64,000 nucleotides of DNA from Eubacterium sp. An11 (GCF_002161065.1 NZ_NFLV01000016.1:1-64000), one strand, 5' to 3'. Numbered from the stretch's first letter, positions 35,045-43,807 are shown. The notes: generated by a model not told the origin, from the letters alone. Translations and numbers: made by a program.

Positions 35045-35072
35045 ATTATACTACTTTTTACTGACTTTGCAA
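35045..35072 (-). promoter_or_regulatory. promoter of the thiamine operon
   Basis: TTGCAA (35067-35072) and TATAAT (35045-35050) with a 16-bp spacer directly before the aptamer. It overlaps the end of the NhaC gene. Confidence 0.65.
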
Positions 35073-36398
35073 CTGTTTTTCCTTCACCGGAGTCTTTTTA
35101 TCCGGCACCAGGAACATAAAGATCAGAGAACTGATCAGAAGCATATACGGATAAACCAGGTTCGGCATCACATCAAACGCCGACAATTCACATCCAAGCT
35201 CCGCCGACGCCGACAGGGCAATGAGCATCTGTGCGCCGTAAGGAATCACTCCCTGAAAAATACAGGAAAAGGTGTCAAGGATCGAAGCGGTATTCTGCGG
35301 CGTGATGCCATAATCTTCCGACATGTCTTTGGCGATCGGATTCGCCATGACGATGGCCACCGTATTGTTGGCGGTGGCGATATCCAGCGCTCCCACCAGC
35401 AGTCCGATGCCCAGTTTTCCGCCGTTCCGGCTCCGGAATACCCTCTTGATAAAATGCAGCAGCGCATCGAATCCGCCGTATTCTCCGATCAGACCACCGA
35501 TGGCCGACACCAGAATGGTTACCATGATCGTCTCGTACATGCCGGACGCTCCGGACCCCATATTGGTGAGCAGATCAACGCCCGAAATATTTCCCGTCGC
35601 CAGCATGATCAATGCTCCGGACACAATGCCGATGAGAAGGACCACAAAAACATTGATGCCGATGATTCCTCCCACCAGTACCAGCACATACGGGATCACC
35701 TGGATGAGATTATACTCCTGCACGATCCGGCCTTCCGGAACATTTCCGGCCGTCAGAAAGAAAATCACCACCATGGCCGCCAGCGCCGCCGGCAGCGCGA
35801 TCTTAAAGTTCGCCCGGAACTTATCTCTCATGGCACATCCCTGTCCGTTGCAGGCCGCAATGGTCGTATCGGAAATAAAAGACAGATTGTCCCCAAACAT
35901 AGCGCCTCCTACCACGGCGCCCACGCAGGAAGCCGCGCCGAATCCGGAAGCTTCCGACACCGCCACGGCGATAGGCGTCAGCAGCGTGATGGTTCCCACA
36001 GAAGTTCCCATGGCCAGAGATACAAAAGCGCTGACCACAAACAGCACTACCACCGCATACTGCGCCGGAATCAGCGAAAGCAGACAGTACGCCACGCTCT
36101 CCGCGCTGCTTCTTCCCACAACGCCCACAAATACGCCGGCCGCCAGAAAAATGAGAATCATAGTCACGATATTTTTATCGCCCACGCCTTTCGCCATGAT
36201 CTCCAGTTTTTTGTCAAAATTCAGTTTCGGATTCTGTATGCAGGCCACCAGCAGAGCCGCCAGAAACGAGACCACGATGGGAACATTATAAAATCCCATC
36301 GGAATCTTCATCACATATTCAAACAAAATCCCCAGTCCCAGATACAGCACCAAAAACACCCCGATGGGCAGCAGCGCTTTCCAGTTTTCTTTTTTCAT
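35058..36398 (-). CDS. NhaC family Na+/H+ antiporter
   Basis: A 446-residue protein with about 11-12 helices. The segments FVSLAMGTSVGTITLLTPIAV, GGAMFGDNLSFISDTTIAA and ATANNTVAIVMANPIAKDM are typical of the NhaC/YfcC-type antiporters that exchange sodium, or in some cases organic acids, for protons. The start at 36398 is preferred for GGAGAGGAAAG upstream; an upstream in-frame ATG (36458) lacks one. It is not part of the thiamine operon, which has its own promoter inside the end of this gene. Substrate ion is inferred. Confidence 0.85.
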   Translation of the reverse strand: MKKENWKALLPIGVFLVLYLGLGILFEYVMKIPMGFYNVPIVVSFLAALLVACIQNPKLNFDKKLEIMAKGVGDKNIVTMILIFLAAGVFVGVVGRSSAESVAYCLLSLIPAQYAVVVLFVVSAFVSLAMGTSVGTITLLTPIAVAVSEASGFGAASCVGAVVGGAMFGDNLSFISDTTIAACNGQGCAMRDKFRANFKIALPAALAAMVVIFFLTAGNVPEGRIVQEYNLIQVIPYVLVLVGGIIGINVFVVLLIGIVSGALIMLATGNISGVDLLTNMGSGASGMYETIMVTILVSAIGGLIGEYGGFDALLHFIKRVFRSRNGGKLGIGLLVGALDIATANNTVAIVMANPIAKDMSEDYGITPQNTASILDTFSCIFQGVIPYGAQMLIALSASAELGCELSAFDVMPNLVYPYMLLISSLIFMFLVPDKKTPVKEKQLQSQ

Positions 36399-36491
36399 AA
36401 TACTTTCCTCTCCTGATATTAAAATTAAAAGTGACATAGCATTTTCCGAAAAAAACAAAGTTTTCCGCCGAAATACTCTATTTCAAGAAAG

Positions 36492-36527
36492 AATCCCGGC
36501 ATCCGAAAAGACACCGGGATTATTATA
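36492..36527 (-). promoter_or_regulatory. extended -10 promoter with overlapping dyad before nhaC
   Basis: TGGTATAAT (TATAAT at 36522-36527) is followed by AATCCCGG-N14-CCGGGATT (36492-36521). The dyad covers the transcription start, so it could be an operator or, if transcribed, a leader hairpin. Confidence 0.4.
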
Positions 36528-36561
36528 CCATAAATGCGAAGAGATTTATCATTGAAATGGG

Positions 36562-36850
36562 GATTTGTCGATTTGAATCCGCAGGTTTTGAAATGATCGG
36601 GGTATGGATAAACAGACGGGATTTGCGGCTTTATATATAACCTAGAAAAACGCAGTCAGGGAAGTCTCCTCCTCCACTTCGGCAGGCTGATAACCGTCCC
36701 CTTTTTTATAACTGCCGGCGACGCCTGCACTCACAGTCGTCGTCGATCTTCCCTGATTCATTTTTCTATCATTATCACATATACCGCAAATCCCTGTCCT
36801 CTGCATCACCCGGATTATAGCAAAGCCACCGGATTCAAATCGACGAAATC
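36562..36850. repeat. imperfect inverted repeat pair X (about 68 bp)
   Basis: The segment at 36562-36630 (CGATTTGAATCCG ... GGGATTTGCGG) recurs inverted at 36785-36850 (CCGCAAATCCC ... CGGATTCAAATCG). Identity is highest at both ends. On the minus strand the second copy precedes a short coding fragment, so X looks like a duplicated upstream gene region. Confidence 0.55.
36642..36761 (-). pseudogene. 39-codon gene fragment, N-terminus only
   Basis: The frame starts MNQGRSTTTVSAGVAGSYKK and contains DGYQPAEVEEETSLTAFF before a stop. The composition resembles the Ser/Thr/Gly-rich opening of Lachnospiraceae DUF-type flagellin-like or secreted proteins, but I cannot name the family. A second, inverted partial copy is at 37090-37175, where TTTVSAGV and PAEVEEE reappear in different frames. 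It is therefore a remnant of a duplicated gene. The rest of 36762-37230 contains no intact gene. Confidence 0.4.
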
Positions 36851-37176
36851 TATACCAGAGTAGCTGGCTCGCCGGGACTGTCGGTGTTCCTCTTGACTTT
36901 TTAATGATATGTGCAAAGATTGCAGCGATTTGCCAGGCGAAAAATACCACTGAAATTTTAATTTTCGATGATAGAACTGTTCCACAGCCAACATACCTCC
37001 ACAACCTGTTGTTTCACCACAATAGCCAGGATTCTTGTAAATCTCTATGCACGCAGACTGCATTTGGAGAAGACAAATCATTGATATGGTTTGACGACGA
37101 CTGTGAGCGCAGGCGTCTACATTATATTAATAAAATATAGCCAGGTGTCAGCCTGCCGAAGTGGAGGAGGAAAACT
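36661..37176. repeat. imperfect inverted repeat pair Y (about 86 bp arms)
   Basis: Arms at 36661-36746 and 37089-37176 share CCTCCTCCACTTCGGCAGGC and GACGCCTGC-CTCACAGTCGTCGTC, separated by a diverged middle part. They enclose about 340 bp. Not a recognised insertion sequence; no target duplication or transposase was seen. Confidence 0.6.
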
Positions 37177-37230
37177 TTTATCAATGACTTGTCTTCTTTC
37201 AAAGTGGACTATCGCGTATTATAAAGAGAT

Positions 37231-37563
37231 TTACAAATCCCTGTTCACCGTCACCTCTGCCGGCGCCTCGATTTCATTGGCGATGGTGTGCTCCGTCAGT
37301 TCGGACAGCAGTCGGATTTTTTTGTTGATCAGCGGGCGCATACAGTTTGGCACATGCTCCTGATGGGCCCGGTGGATGGCCACGCACTCCTTGCAGTTGC
37401 CGTGATAGCGGCAGGCTTTTTTGCAGGAGCAGTGATCTTTTTCTTTGTATTCTTCCCGAAATGCGGACGCAAATTCCTCCTGGATGCGCAATCCTTCTTT
37501 TCGGTTTCCTTTGTGAAATTCTTTCATGGCTGCTTTTTCGATTTCATTTCCATCAATGATCAT
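37231..37563 (-). CDS. conserved Cys-rich small protein (often labelled LPS biosynthesis protein)
   Basis: A 110-residue protein. The first 45 residues are charged and helical (IEKAAMKEFHKGNRKEGLRIQEEF); the centre is CSCKKACRYHGNCKECVAIHR followed by HVPNCM. The six Cys and several His suggest a bound metal or Fe-S centre. Similar proteins are common in Lachnospiraceae and usually carry an uninformative LPS-biosynthesis label; no link to LPS is visible, and these are Gram-positive-type bacteria. The ATG at 37563 has AGGAGAAC before it. Divergent from the AraC gene. Function unknown. Confidence 0.75.
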   Translation of the reverse strand: MIIDGNEIEKAAMKEFHKGNRKEGLRIQEEFASAFREEYKEKDHCSCKKACRYHGNCKECVAIHRAHQEHVPNCMRPLINKKIRLLSELTEHTIANEIEAPAEVTVNRDL

Positions 37564-37729
37564 GACTGTTCTCCTTTTCGTGATTCGTAGTTGCTTATCA
37601 TATATCAAATGTCATGGTGACAGCTGTTCCATACAATATAATAATAACTTCCCGCAGTCTTGCAAAATAGCTTTTTCACACCTATAATATAGAAAAAAAG
37701 AGCCAAAATCGTTATCAAGGAGGCCTCTT

Positions 37730-38686
37730 ATGTCACAAATCACCGACGGACAGCGCCGTCCGCAGCATATCACGCAGCATGAACAGCCAGAAGGTCGCCC
37801 ATCTCCCATTTACTCCCATAATCCCCATGAAGGCGGTGAATTTCCATTGCTGGTACTGGATGTGGAAAGACAGGTCTGCACGCCTTCCAATGAAGGTTTC
37901 CGGGTACTCCACTGGCATGAGGAAGTACAGTTTATCCGGGTATTGCAGGGTGTGATTCAGACCCGCATTTATGAGGAGGCGATTGAAGTCCACGCGGGGG
38001 ACTGCCTGTTCATCAACCGGATGGTTCCCCACAAGACCATAGAAAAAGAAGACTGCCGGTATCACAGTTTTATCATTCCGGAACAGATGCTCGCCTTCTT
38101 TCCCGGCAGTATCATGGAAAAAAGGGATGTGAAATCTTTTCTCTGCCATCCTGGGTTCACACATTTTCTTATAAAAAAATCAGAGCCCGCCCACGAACCT
38201 GTTCTCAATGCACTCAAGGCCCTGGACGACCTTTACTTTTCTCCTTTAGAGAAAACAAAACCGCATTATGAATACAGGCTGAGTACGGCACTGGTTTCCC
38301 TGTGGCTTTCATTTATTTCCATTCTTCCGCCGCTGCCGGCGGCAGCGCCGTCCCGGGAACATCTCCGTATCCGGAAGCTTCTCACCTATCTGCACAGCAA
38401 TTATCAGGAAGAACTTTCCGTGGAATCCATCGCCGCTGCCGCCCATATCAGCAAGACAGAGTGTCTGCGCTGTTTCCGCAGATATGTGGGAGAATCGCCG
38501 TATCAGTATCTCATCAAATACCGCCTGCACATGAGTGAAGCATTTTTGAAGGACACCGAACTTTCCGTCACCAAGATTGCTTCTGAAACCGGGTTTGCCT
38601 CCGCCAGCTCCTATATCCGGTATTTTCGAAAATGGTACGGCTGTACGCCTAAGGAATACCGCAGCAAACAAAAAGGCGGATCATAA
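37730..38686 (+). CDS. AraC family transcriptional regulator
   Basis: A 318-residue regulator. Residues 30-120 resemble an AraC-type cupin sensor (FRVLHWHEEVQFIRVLQGVIQ ... VHAGDCLFINRMVPH). The C-terminal 100 residues contain two helix-turn-helix units: LSVESIAAAAHISKTECLRCFRRYVGESPYQYLIKYRL and LSVTKIASETGFASASSYIRYFRKWYGCTPKEYR. AAGGAGG precedes the ATG. It probably senses a sugar or related small molecule and acts on nearby genes; no sugar genes are adjacent, so the target is unknown. Confidence 0.9.
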   Translation: MSQITDGQRRPQHITQHEQPEGRPSPIYSHNPHEGGEFPLLVLDVERQVCTPSNEGFRVLHWHEEVQFIRVLQGVIQTRIYEEAIEVHAGDCLFINRMVPHKTIEKEDCRYHSFIIPEQMLAFFPGSIMEKRDVKSFLCHPGFTHFLIKKSEPAHEPVLNALKALDDLYFSPLEKTKPHYEYRLSTALVSLWLSFISILPPLPAAAPSREHLRIRKLLTYLHSNYQEELSVESIAAAAHISKTECLRCFRRYVGESPYQYLIKYRLHMSEAFLKDTELSVTKIASETGFASASSYIRYFRKWYGCTPKEYRSKQKGGS

Positions 38687-38697
38687 AAATCATAAAA

Positions 38698-38737
38698 ACG
38701 GCAGCCCTTCCAGCGCTTGACGCCGGAGAACTGCCGT
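38698..38737 (-). terminator. terminator of the third MATE gene
   Basis: ACGGCAG ... CTGCCGT with an inner GCG/CGC stem; on the minus strand followed by TTTTTATGATTTTT. Lies between convergent genes. Confidence 0.7.
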
Positions 38738-38764
38738 AGCCAGAACCTGCACGATCCGTTTCTT

Positions 38765-40165
38765 TTATGCTGCACTCCCATGGCTGACTGCATGTTTTGG
38801 CATCTTCCGGAACTCCAGAAATGCCATGAGGATGGTCACCATGGCCGCCATAAAGTCCGCGATCGGCCCCACATAAATACATCCGTCCACGCCCATAAAC
38901 AGCGGCAAGATCAGAAGAAGCGGCACAAAGAAAATAATCTGTCTGGTCAGAGACAAGAAGATACCTTTTGCCGGCTTGCCGATGGAAGTAAAGAAAGTGG
39001 ATGTAATAGGCTGCAAGGCGTCCAGCCAGATAAAGAACAGATAAATCCGGAAAAAGCGAACGCCGAATTCAAAATATTCCGGCTCTCCTGTTCCAAAGAG
39101 GGAAAGTATCTGTCCCGGGAATATCTGAAAGAGTGCAAAAGAAATCACCGAAATGATAACTCCGGCGGTCGCCGCCAGACGATAGGCTTTCCGCACCCGG
39201 TCATATTTTTCCGCCCCGTAGTTAAAGCTTTCCACCGGCTGGCTGCCCTGCGCCAGGCCGATGACCACGGAGAAAAATACCTGGTTGACTTTGATGACGA
39301 TGCCGGCGCAGGCGAGGGGGATTGCTTCACCGTAAACAGACTGCGCTCCGTAATGAGTCAGTGAGTTGTTGAGCACCACCTGCACGATCATCATGGCGAT
39401 CTGATTGAAAAAGGACGCCAGACCAATCTGCGCTGTCCGCTTCACGTAAGCCGCCTGCAATTTTAAATGTTCCGGCAGCAGCGGAATCGTCTTAAAATGC
39501 AGCAGGTAGCGTACCACAATGATAGCGGAAACCACCTGACCGATGACCGTGGCGATGGCGGCTCCCGCCATGCCCCAGTGGAACACCATGACAAACACAG
39601 CGTCAAGAATCGTGTTGATAACCGCTCCCGTCAGGTTGCAGATCATGGCCATCTGCGGGCTGCCATCGGCACGGATCAGGTGACAGCCGCCGGTGGTCAG
39701 AATCAAAAACGGAAAGCCCACCGCCGTGATCCTCACATAGGTCTCCGCATAAGGAAGTACATTTGCCGGAGCCCCGAACAGCTGTAAAAGAGGCACCATA
39801 AAAATCTGGGTCAGGACACATAAAATAAGACCGCTTCCCGCCAGACACACCAATGCATTTCCCACAAAATAAATAGCCTTCTCTTTATTTCCTCTTCCCA
39901 TGTTCAAGTTAAAACAGGAAGCGCCGCCGATGCCGAACATCAGGGCCAGCGCCACGCAGGAGGTGGTCAGCGGAAACGCCACATTGGTGGCAGCGTTGCC
40001 GAGCGTTCCCACCGCCTGTCCGATGAAAAGCTGATCCACAATATTATAAAGAGCACTGACCAGCATAGCCACTATACTCGGCACAGCGAAACGCACCATG
40101 AGGCTGGATACCGGTTCCTCTCCCAGCGGATTGCCCGCCACCGTCTCTCTTTTTTCTTCACTCAT
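38765..40165 (-). CDS. MATE family efflux transporter
   Basis: A 466-residue 12-helix MATE. The N-terminus contains VSSLMVRFAVPSIVAMLVSALYNIVDQLFIGQAVG and later GLAQGSQPVESFNYGAEK. It follows the YczE-like gene by 70 bp on the same strand, so they may be co-transcribed. It lacks an adjacent regulator. The third MATE in the window and closest in sequence to clostridial multidrug exporters. Confidence 0.9.
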   Translation of the reverse strand: MSEEKRETVAGNPLGEEPVSSLMVRFAVPSIVAMLVSALYNIVDQLFIGQAVGTLGNAATNVAFPLTTSCVALALMFGIGGASCFNLNMGRGNKEKAIYFVGNALVCLAGSGLILCVLTQIFMVPLLQLFGAPANVLPYAETYVRITAVGFPFLILTTGGCHLIRADGSPQMAMICNLTGAVINTILDAVFVMVFHWGMAGAAIATVIGQVVSAIIVVRYLLHFKTIPLLPEHLKLQAAYVKRTAQIGLASFFNQIAMMIVQVVLNNSLTHYGAQSVYGEAIPLACAGIVIKVNQVFFSVVIGLAQGSQPVESFNYGAEKYDRVRKAYRLAATAGVIISVISFALFQIFPGQILSLFGTGEPEYFEFGVRFFRIYLFFIWLDALQPITSTFFTSIGKPAKGIFLSLTRQIIFFVPLLLILPLFMGVDGCIYVGPIADFMAAMVTILMAFLEFRKMPKHAVSHGSAA

Positions 40166-40235
40166 TTTTTTTCTCCTCTAAATCATACAAATCAATGACA
40201 GAAACATTCCGTTTACACAGACCGCCGAAACATTT

Positions 40236-40907
40236 TTACTGCGTGCAGGTCTCCGGATTTGCGGAAAGCCCTGACAGGATATTCATTTTTTCCTTGCAAA
40301 GATAGTTGAAAGCCGCGACAGCTCTTCCCACTCCGATGACCGCAAAGACTGTTCCCACTCCGATTCCCAGCAGAAAATGTCCGGAAATGATACCAATCAC
40401 AAAAGTCATACAAATGTTTAAAAGGTCAAACATATTTTTGGCAAATCCCATATCTTTGTGGATGAAATCCGCAATGGCTGCGACAATACCGTCTCCCGGG
40501 TTTGGTATCAGCCGCATATTGACAGACATGGCCGCACCCACTCCGGTACAGATAATCGCCACTATCAGCAATGCCATATTGGCGGCAAAGGAATCCGTCT
40601 CCCAGGGAATACATTTCTCAAACAGATTCAGGAATCTTGTGAACACAATACTCAGCGGAATCTGCAGAAGATCATACCAGCGTCTGTTCTTTCCCCGGAT
40701 GATCAGCTGGGCTATCACAAAAACGGTATACCACACAAGCGTCGTATTTCCAAAATTCAGATGAAAAATCTGTGATATGCTGTAGGACACGGAGATAATC
40801 GGTGATACGCCCAATCCTGTTTTCGTGTTGAGCGTAAGTCCCAGAGCCAAAATCAACAGTGATAAAATATAGAAAAAAATACGAAAAAGCCAGCATTGTT
40901 TTTTCAT
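40236..40907 (-). CDS. YczE/YitT-like membrane protein (DUF6198)
   Basis: A 223-residue protein with about five helices. SLLILALGLTLNTKTGLGVSPIISVSYSIS and MSVNMRLIPNPGDGIVAAIADFI are the family features. The start at 40907 has AGGAGAGAG upstream. Some YczE relatives are reported to affect non-ribosomal peptide production in Bacillus, but the molecular function is unknown. It lies upstream of the MATE gene, which may fit a shared transport role. Confidence 0.75.
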   Translation of the reverse strand: MKKQCWLFRIFFYILSLLILALGLTLNTKTGLGVSPIISVSYSISQIFHLNFGNTTLVWYTVFVIAQLIIRGKNRRWYDLLQIPLSIVFTRFLNLFEKCIPWETDSFAANMALLIVAIICTGVGAAMSVNMRLIPNPGDGIVAAIADFIHKDMGFAKNMFDLLNICMTFVIGIISGHFLLGIGVGTVFAVIGVGRAVAAFNYLCKEKMNILSGLSANPETCTQ

Positions 40908-40959
40908 GATTCTCTCTCCTTCCATTTTCTTACTCAACCATCTGTTCACACACAGACAG

Positions 40960-40991
40960 CTGGCTGTCTCCCAATTTCAGAAGACAGCCAG
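40960..40991. terminator. 10-bp hairpin downstream of the aldo/keto reductase gene
   Basis: CTGGCTGTCT and AGACAGCCAG form a perfect stem with a 12-nt loop. It could end transcription from the reductase; a T run is present on the right (plus-strand) side only, so terminator strength on the minus strand is uncertain. Confidence 0.4.
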
Positions 40992-41021
40992 CATTCTTTT
41001 GTCTTTTTTATACCAGACTTT

Positions 41022-42140
41022 TTATGCCAGACTTTCTGACGCCCGCACCAGTTCGTCCCGGATTTTGATGTGCTGCGGACAGACCACTTCACATTTTCCG
41101 CATTTAATACACTCCGATGCCGGTTTCCTTCCGTGTCCGTTCACCAGCCATTCTTCCTGATGTTTGGCCGCAGCCTTATCCTGATATAACGTCAGATAAT
41201 TCATAGCGGTAAATGTACCGGAAATACCGATTTCCATCGGGCAGATTTTAGCGCAGTAATTACAGGTGGTGCATGGAATCAGCGGAATTTTATTTAAGGC
41301 TTCTCTCGCTTCATCCAGCGTCTTTTTCTCCTCCGGAGAAAGTCCGTTGAAATCCTTCATGACGGACAGATTATCTTCCATCTGTTCCATGCTGCTCATA
41401 CCGGAAAGGACCGTGATAATGCCAGGCAGATCTGCCGCAAACCGGATCGCCCAGGAAGCACAGGAGGCATCCGGCTCCGCCTGTTTAAAAATCTCTTTTA
41501 CCGGTTCCGGCGGATTGGCAAGCATGCCTCCCTTGACCGGCTCCATGATAATGACCGGTTTGCCATGGGCTCTTGCCACCTCGTAACAGGCCCTGGACTG
41601 AATGGCCGGATTCTCCCAGTCTCCATAGTTGATCTGGAGCTGTACAAACTCCATCTCCGGATGTGCGTTCAGGATCTTTTCCAGTTCCTGCGGTGTGGAA
41701 TGGAATGAGAAGCCGATATGCCGGATCAAACCTTCCTCTTTCTTCTCCCTCACAAAACTCCACAGATCAAACTCATCAAAAAACTTCGTCCGGAACTCTC
41801 CCAGATTATGCAGCAGATAGAAGTCAAAATAGCCGGCTCCCGTCTGTTTCAGAGAAGTTTCAAACTGCGCGACAGCCTCCTCCCTGGTCTTGCAATTAAT
41901 CCACGCGGCGTTTTTCGTGGCCAGCTGGAAAGATTCTCTCGGATATCTCTCCACCAGCGCCTGCCGGATGGCATCCTCGCTGCCGGCATAAGCCCACGCC
42001 GTATCAAAATAAGTAAATCCTTCTCCCATAAAACGGTCGACCATCGCTTTGACCTGCTCCACATCAATGGCCTCCCCTTTCATCGGCAGACGCATCAGTC
42101 CAAAACCAAGTTTTTTAATGTCTTCTCCCAAATATGCCAT
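41022..42140 (-). CDS. aldo/keto reductase with C-terminal 4Fe-4S ferredoxin domain
   Basis: A 372-residue protein. The N-terminal TIM barrel has the aldo/keto reductase pattern (YFDTAWAYAGSEDAIRQAL with catalytic Tyr; LLHNLGEF). From about residue 280 there is a two-cluster ferredoxin segment: CTTCNYCAKICPMEIGI and CIKCGKCEVVCPQHIKI. This fusion is frequent in Clostridia. It suggests NAD(P)H- or ferredoxin-linked reduction of a carbonyl compound. The start at 42140 has AGGAGG. Divergent from nothing; downstream lie the YczE and MATE genes after a hairpin. Confidence 0.9.
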   Translation of the reverse strand: MAYLGEDIKKLGFGLMRLPMKGEAIDVEQVKAMVDRFMGEGFTYFDTAWAYAGSEDAIRQALVERYPRESFQLATKNAAWINCKTREEAVAQFETSLKQTGAGYFDFYLLHNLGEFRTKFFDEFDLWSFVREKKEEGLIRHIGFSFHSTPQELEKILNAHPEMEFVQLQINYGDWENPAIQSRACYEVARAHGKPVIIMEPVKGGMLANPPEPVKEIFKQAEPDASCASWAIRFAADLPGIITVLSGMSSMEQMEDNLSVMKDFNGLSPEEKKTLDEAREALNKIPLIPCTTCNYCAKICPMEIGISGTFTAMNYLTLYQDKAAAKHQEEWLVNGHGRKPASECIKCGKCEVVCPQHIKIRDELVRASESLA

Positions 42141-42173
42141 GTTTTTTCCTCCTTCTGCCATGTCTTTACTATT

Positions 42174-43640
42174 TTACATTACTCTGCCTGTTTCCATTGT
42201 AAGCCTGCAGGCAGCCACCGCTTCCTGATAGATATCCCGGTAAGACCGCCCGGTTGTCCGGCACAGTTCTTTCACACTTTCATATTCCGGATAAAATTTG
42301 CTTTCGCTGCCATAATGACAGACTTTCACCTGTACCCGTCCGCTGCCTACTTTTACATCCCGGGACTCTCTGGAAAGGACGGTTCGTTCCATCTTCACTC
42401 TCCGGATACCGATGGTTGTTGTCTCCCGGAAGATAATCTCCTCCATGCGGGCAATGTCGGCCTCGTCACAGATGACGTTCAGCTGCCACGCCGGCCGGTT
42501 CTTCTTCATATAAACCGGATGGTAATGCACATCTCTGGCTCCCGCCTCAAAAAGAAGGTCCATCACATAGCCAAGCACCTCTCCGGAACAGTCGTCAATA
42601 TTGGTCTCCATCCGGTAAATGCAGTCTTTGTCTCCCTTTTCTTCCGTCTTTGCCGGCTCAATGAGCATGGCGCGAAGAATACTCGGACGCTCATAGGTAC
42701 GTTTGCCCGCTCCGATACCGGTCCGGACAATCCGGAAGGCCTTCGGCAGTACATCCGAAGTCTTCACCGCTGCCGCGATGGCTGCGCCTGTCGGCGTCAC
42801 AAACTCTCCCTGTACATCCATAATTTCCAGATTCAGACCATTTTTCTCCACAATATTGGTCACCGCCGGCACCGGTACCGGAAGCACACCGTGCTGACAG
42901 CGCACAGTTCCGGTTCCCTCACAAAGCTTTGGAACCACCACACTTTCAATATGAAGATCGTCCAGGCAGACCGCCGCAGCCACCACATCCACAATGGAGT
43001 CAATGGCTCCCACCTCATGAAAATGTACCTGCTCTACCGGAACCGCATGGGCTTTCGCCTCCGCCTCGGCGATAATCTCAAAAATACGCAGTGCCAGCTT
43101 TCTGGCGTGGTCTGTCATCTTTACCACAGCGATGATTTCTCTTATCTCTTTCATGCCCCGATGCACATGTCCGTGCGGATGCTCATGGGAATGTCCCTGT
43201 CCTTCGCCGTGATGATGTTCATGTTCTTCGCCATGATGGTGTTCATGGATATGTTCATGTTCTTCCCCGTGATAATGTTCATGGATATGTTCATGTTCCC
43301 CGCCATGATAATGTTCGTGAAGGTGTTCATGCCCCTCGCCATGAGGGTGTTCATGAGGGTGTTCATGCCCCTCGACGTGCAGGTGTTCGTGGGGATGTCC
43401 ATGGAGATACTCCATATCATGGTCATGATTTTCATGTTCGGCATCCAGAAACACCGCGAAATCACAGCAATCGATCCCCGTTTTTTTGACCCGGGTCACT
43501 TCCACCGAAAATCCGTCGGCTGGTATACTGTCCAAGGCCTTCATTAAAACTTCCTCGCTGGCACCCAGATCAAGAAGAGCCGCCACCGTCATATCTCCGC
43601 TGATACCGGAGTTACATTCCAGATAAAGTATATTTGACAT
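42174..43640 (-). CDS. larC: LarC nickel insertion protein with His-rich insert
   Basis: A 488-residue protein that puts nickel into the pincer cofactor (pyridinium-bisthiocarboxylate) of lactate racemase-type enzymes. The N-terminal YLECNSGISGDMTVAALLDLGA is the LarC1 signature; after the insert VHFHEVGAIDSIVDVVAAAVCLDDL and MKKNRPAWQLNVICDEADI continue the LarC1-LarC2 fold. Residues 69-160 contain about 39 histidines in degenerate HEH/HxH repeats, clearly longer than usual for LarC, which is commonly His-rich. It may serve as a nickel store. The chain is a single continuous frame, so no frameshift is needed between LarC1 and LarC2, unlike in Lactobacillus plantarum. Larger cluster: larE and larB at 47-49 kb. 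Confidence 0.95.
   Translation of the reverse strand: MSNILYLECNSGISGDMTVAALLDLGASEEVLMKALDSIPADGFSVEVTRVKKTGIDCCDFAVFLDAEHENHDHDMEYLHGHPHEHLHVEGHEHPHEHPHGEGHEHLHEHYHGGEHEHIHEHYHGEEHEHIHEHHHGEEHEHHHGEGQGHSHEHPHGHVHRGMKEIREIIAVVKMTDHARKLALRIFEIIAEAEAKAHAVPVEQVHFHEVGAIDSIVDVVAAAVCLDDLHIESVVVPKLCEGTGTVRCQHGVLPVPVPAVTNIVEKNGLNLEIMDVQGEFVTPTGAAIAAAVKTSDVLPKAFRIVRTGIGAGKRTYERPSILRAMLIEPAKTEEKGDKDCIYRMETNIDDCSGEVLGYVMDLLFEAGARDVHYHPVYMKKNRPAWQLNVICDEADIARMEEIIFRETTTIGIRRVKMERTVLSRESRDVKVGSGRVQVKVCHYGSESKFYPEYESVKELCRTTGRSYRDIYQEAVAACRLTMETGRVM
43155..43440 (-). repeat. degenerate tandem repeats encoding the LarC His tract
   Basis: Units of the form CATGTTCTTCGCCATGATGG... recur with about 24-36 bp period across 43155-43440. 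The repeats are imperfect, and copy number could vary between strains. Confidence 0.7.
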
Positions 43641-43778
43641 TGTAGAAAATTCCTTTCTAATAGAAATATATCCGCCATCGAAATGGCATCATATAAAATA
43701 ATAGCATATCGGAAATTCTTTTTCCATGTTGAATCAAGAGAATATGCGATGAAAGACCGGAACATTTGCAGGATTTTC

Positions 43779-43807
43779 TTTACAAATGTCAAAAGAAATT
43801 ATATACT
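43779..43807 (+). promoter_or_regulatory. promoter of the AGCS symporter gene
   Basis: TTTACA (43779-43784) and TATACT (43802-43807) are 17 bp apart, about 105 nt before the start codon. Confidence 0.6.

Noticed and set aside
35067-36416. 449-codon plus-strand frame opposite nhaC
   Set aside because: Its His/Arg/Gln-rich composition is the usual mirror of a membrane protein gene; the NhaC frame has family motifs and a ribosome site.
36492-36521. Dyad before nhaC considered as a terminator
   Set aside because: It immediately follows an extended -10 box and has no T run on the minus strand, so an operator is more likely.
36661-37176. Inverted repeat pair Y considered as insertion-sequence ends
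   Set aside because: The enclosed 340 bp encode no transposase and no flanking target duplication is seen.
43155-43440. Repeats in larC considered as a CRISPR-like array
   Set aside because: The units are imperfect, have no spacers and stay in one coding frame for His-rich peptide.
41718-43547. 609-codon plus-strand frame opposite larC
   Set aside because: It is the complement of the His-repeat coding sequence (Met/Phe-rich); no start signal.
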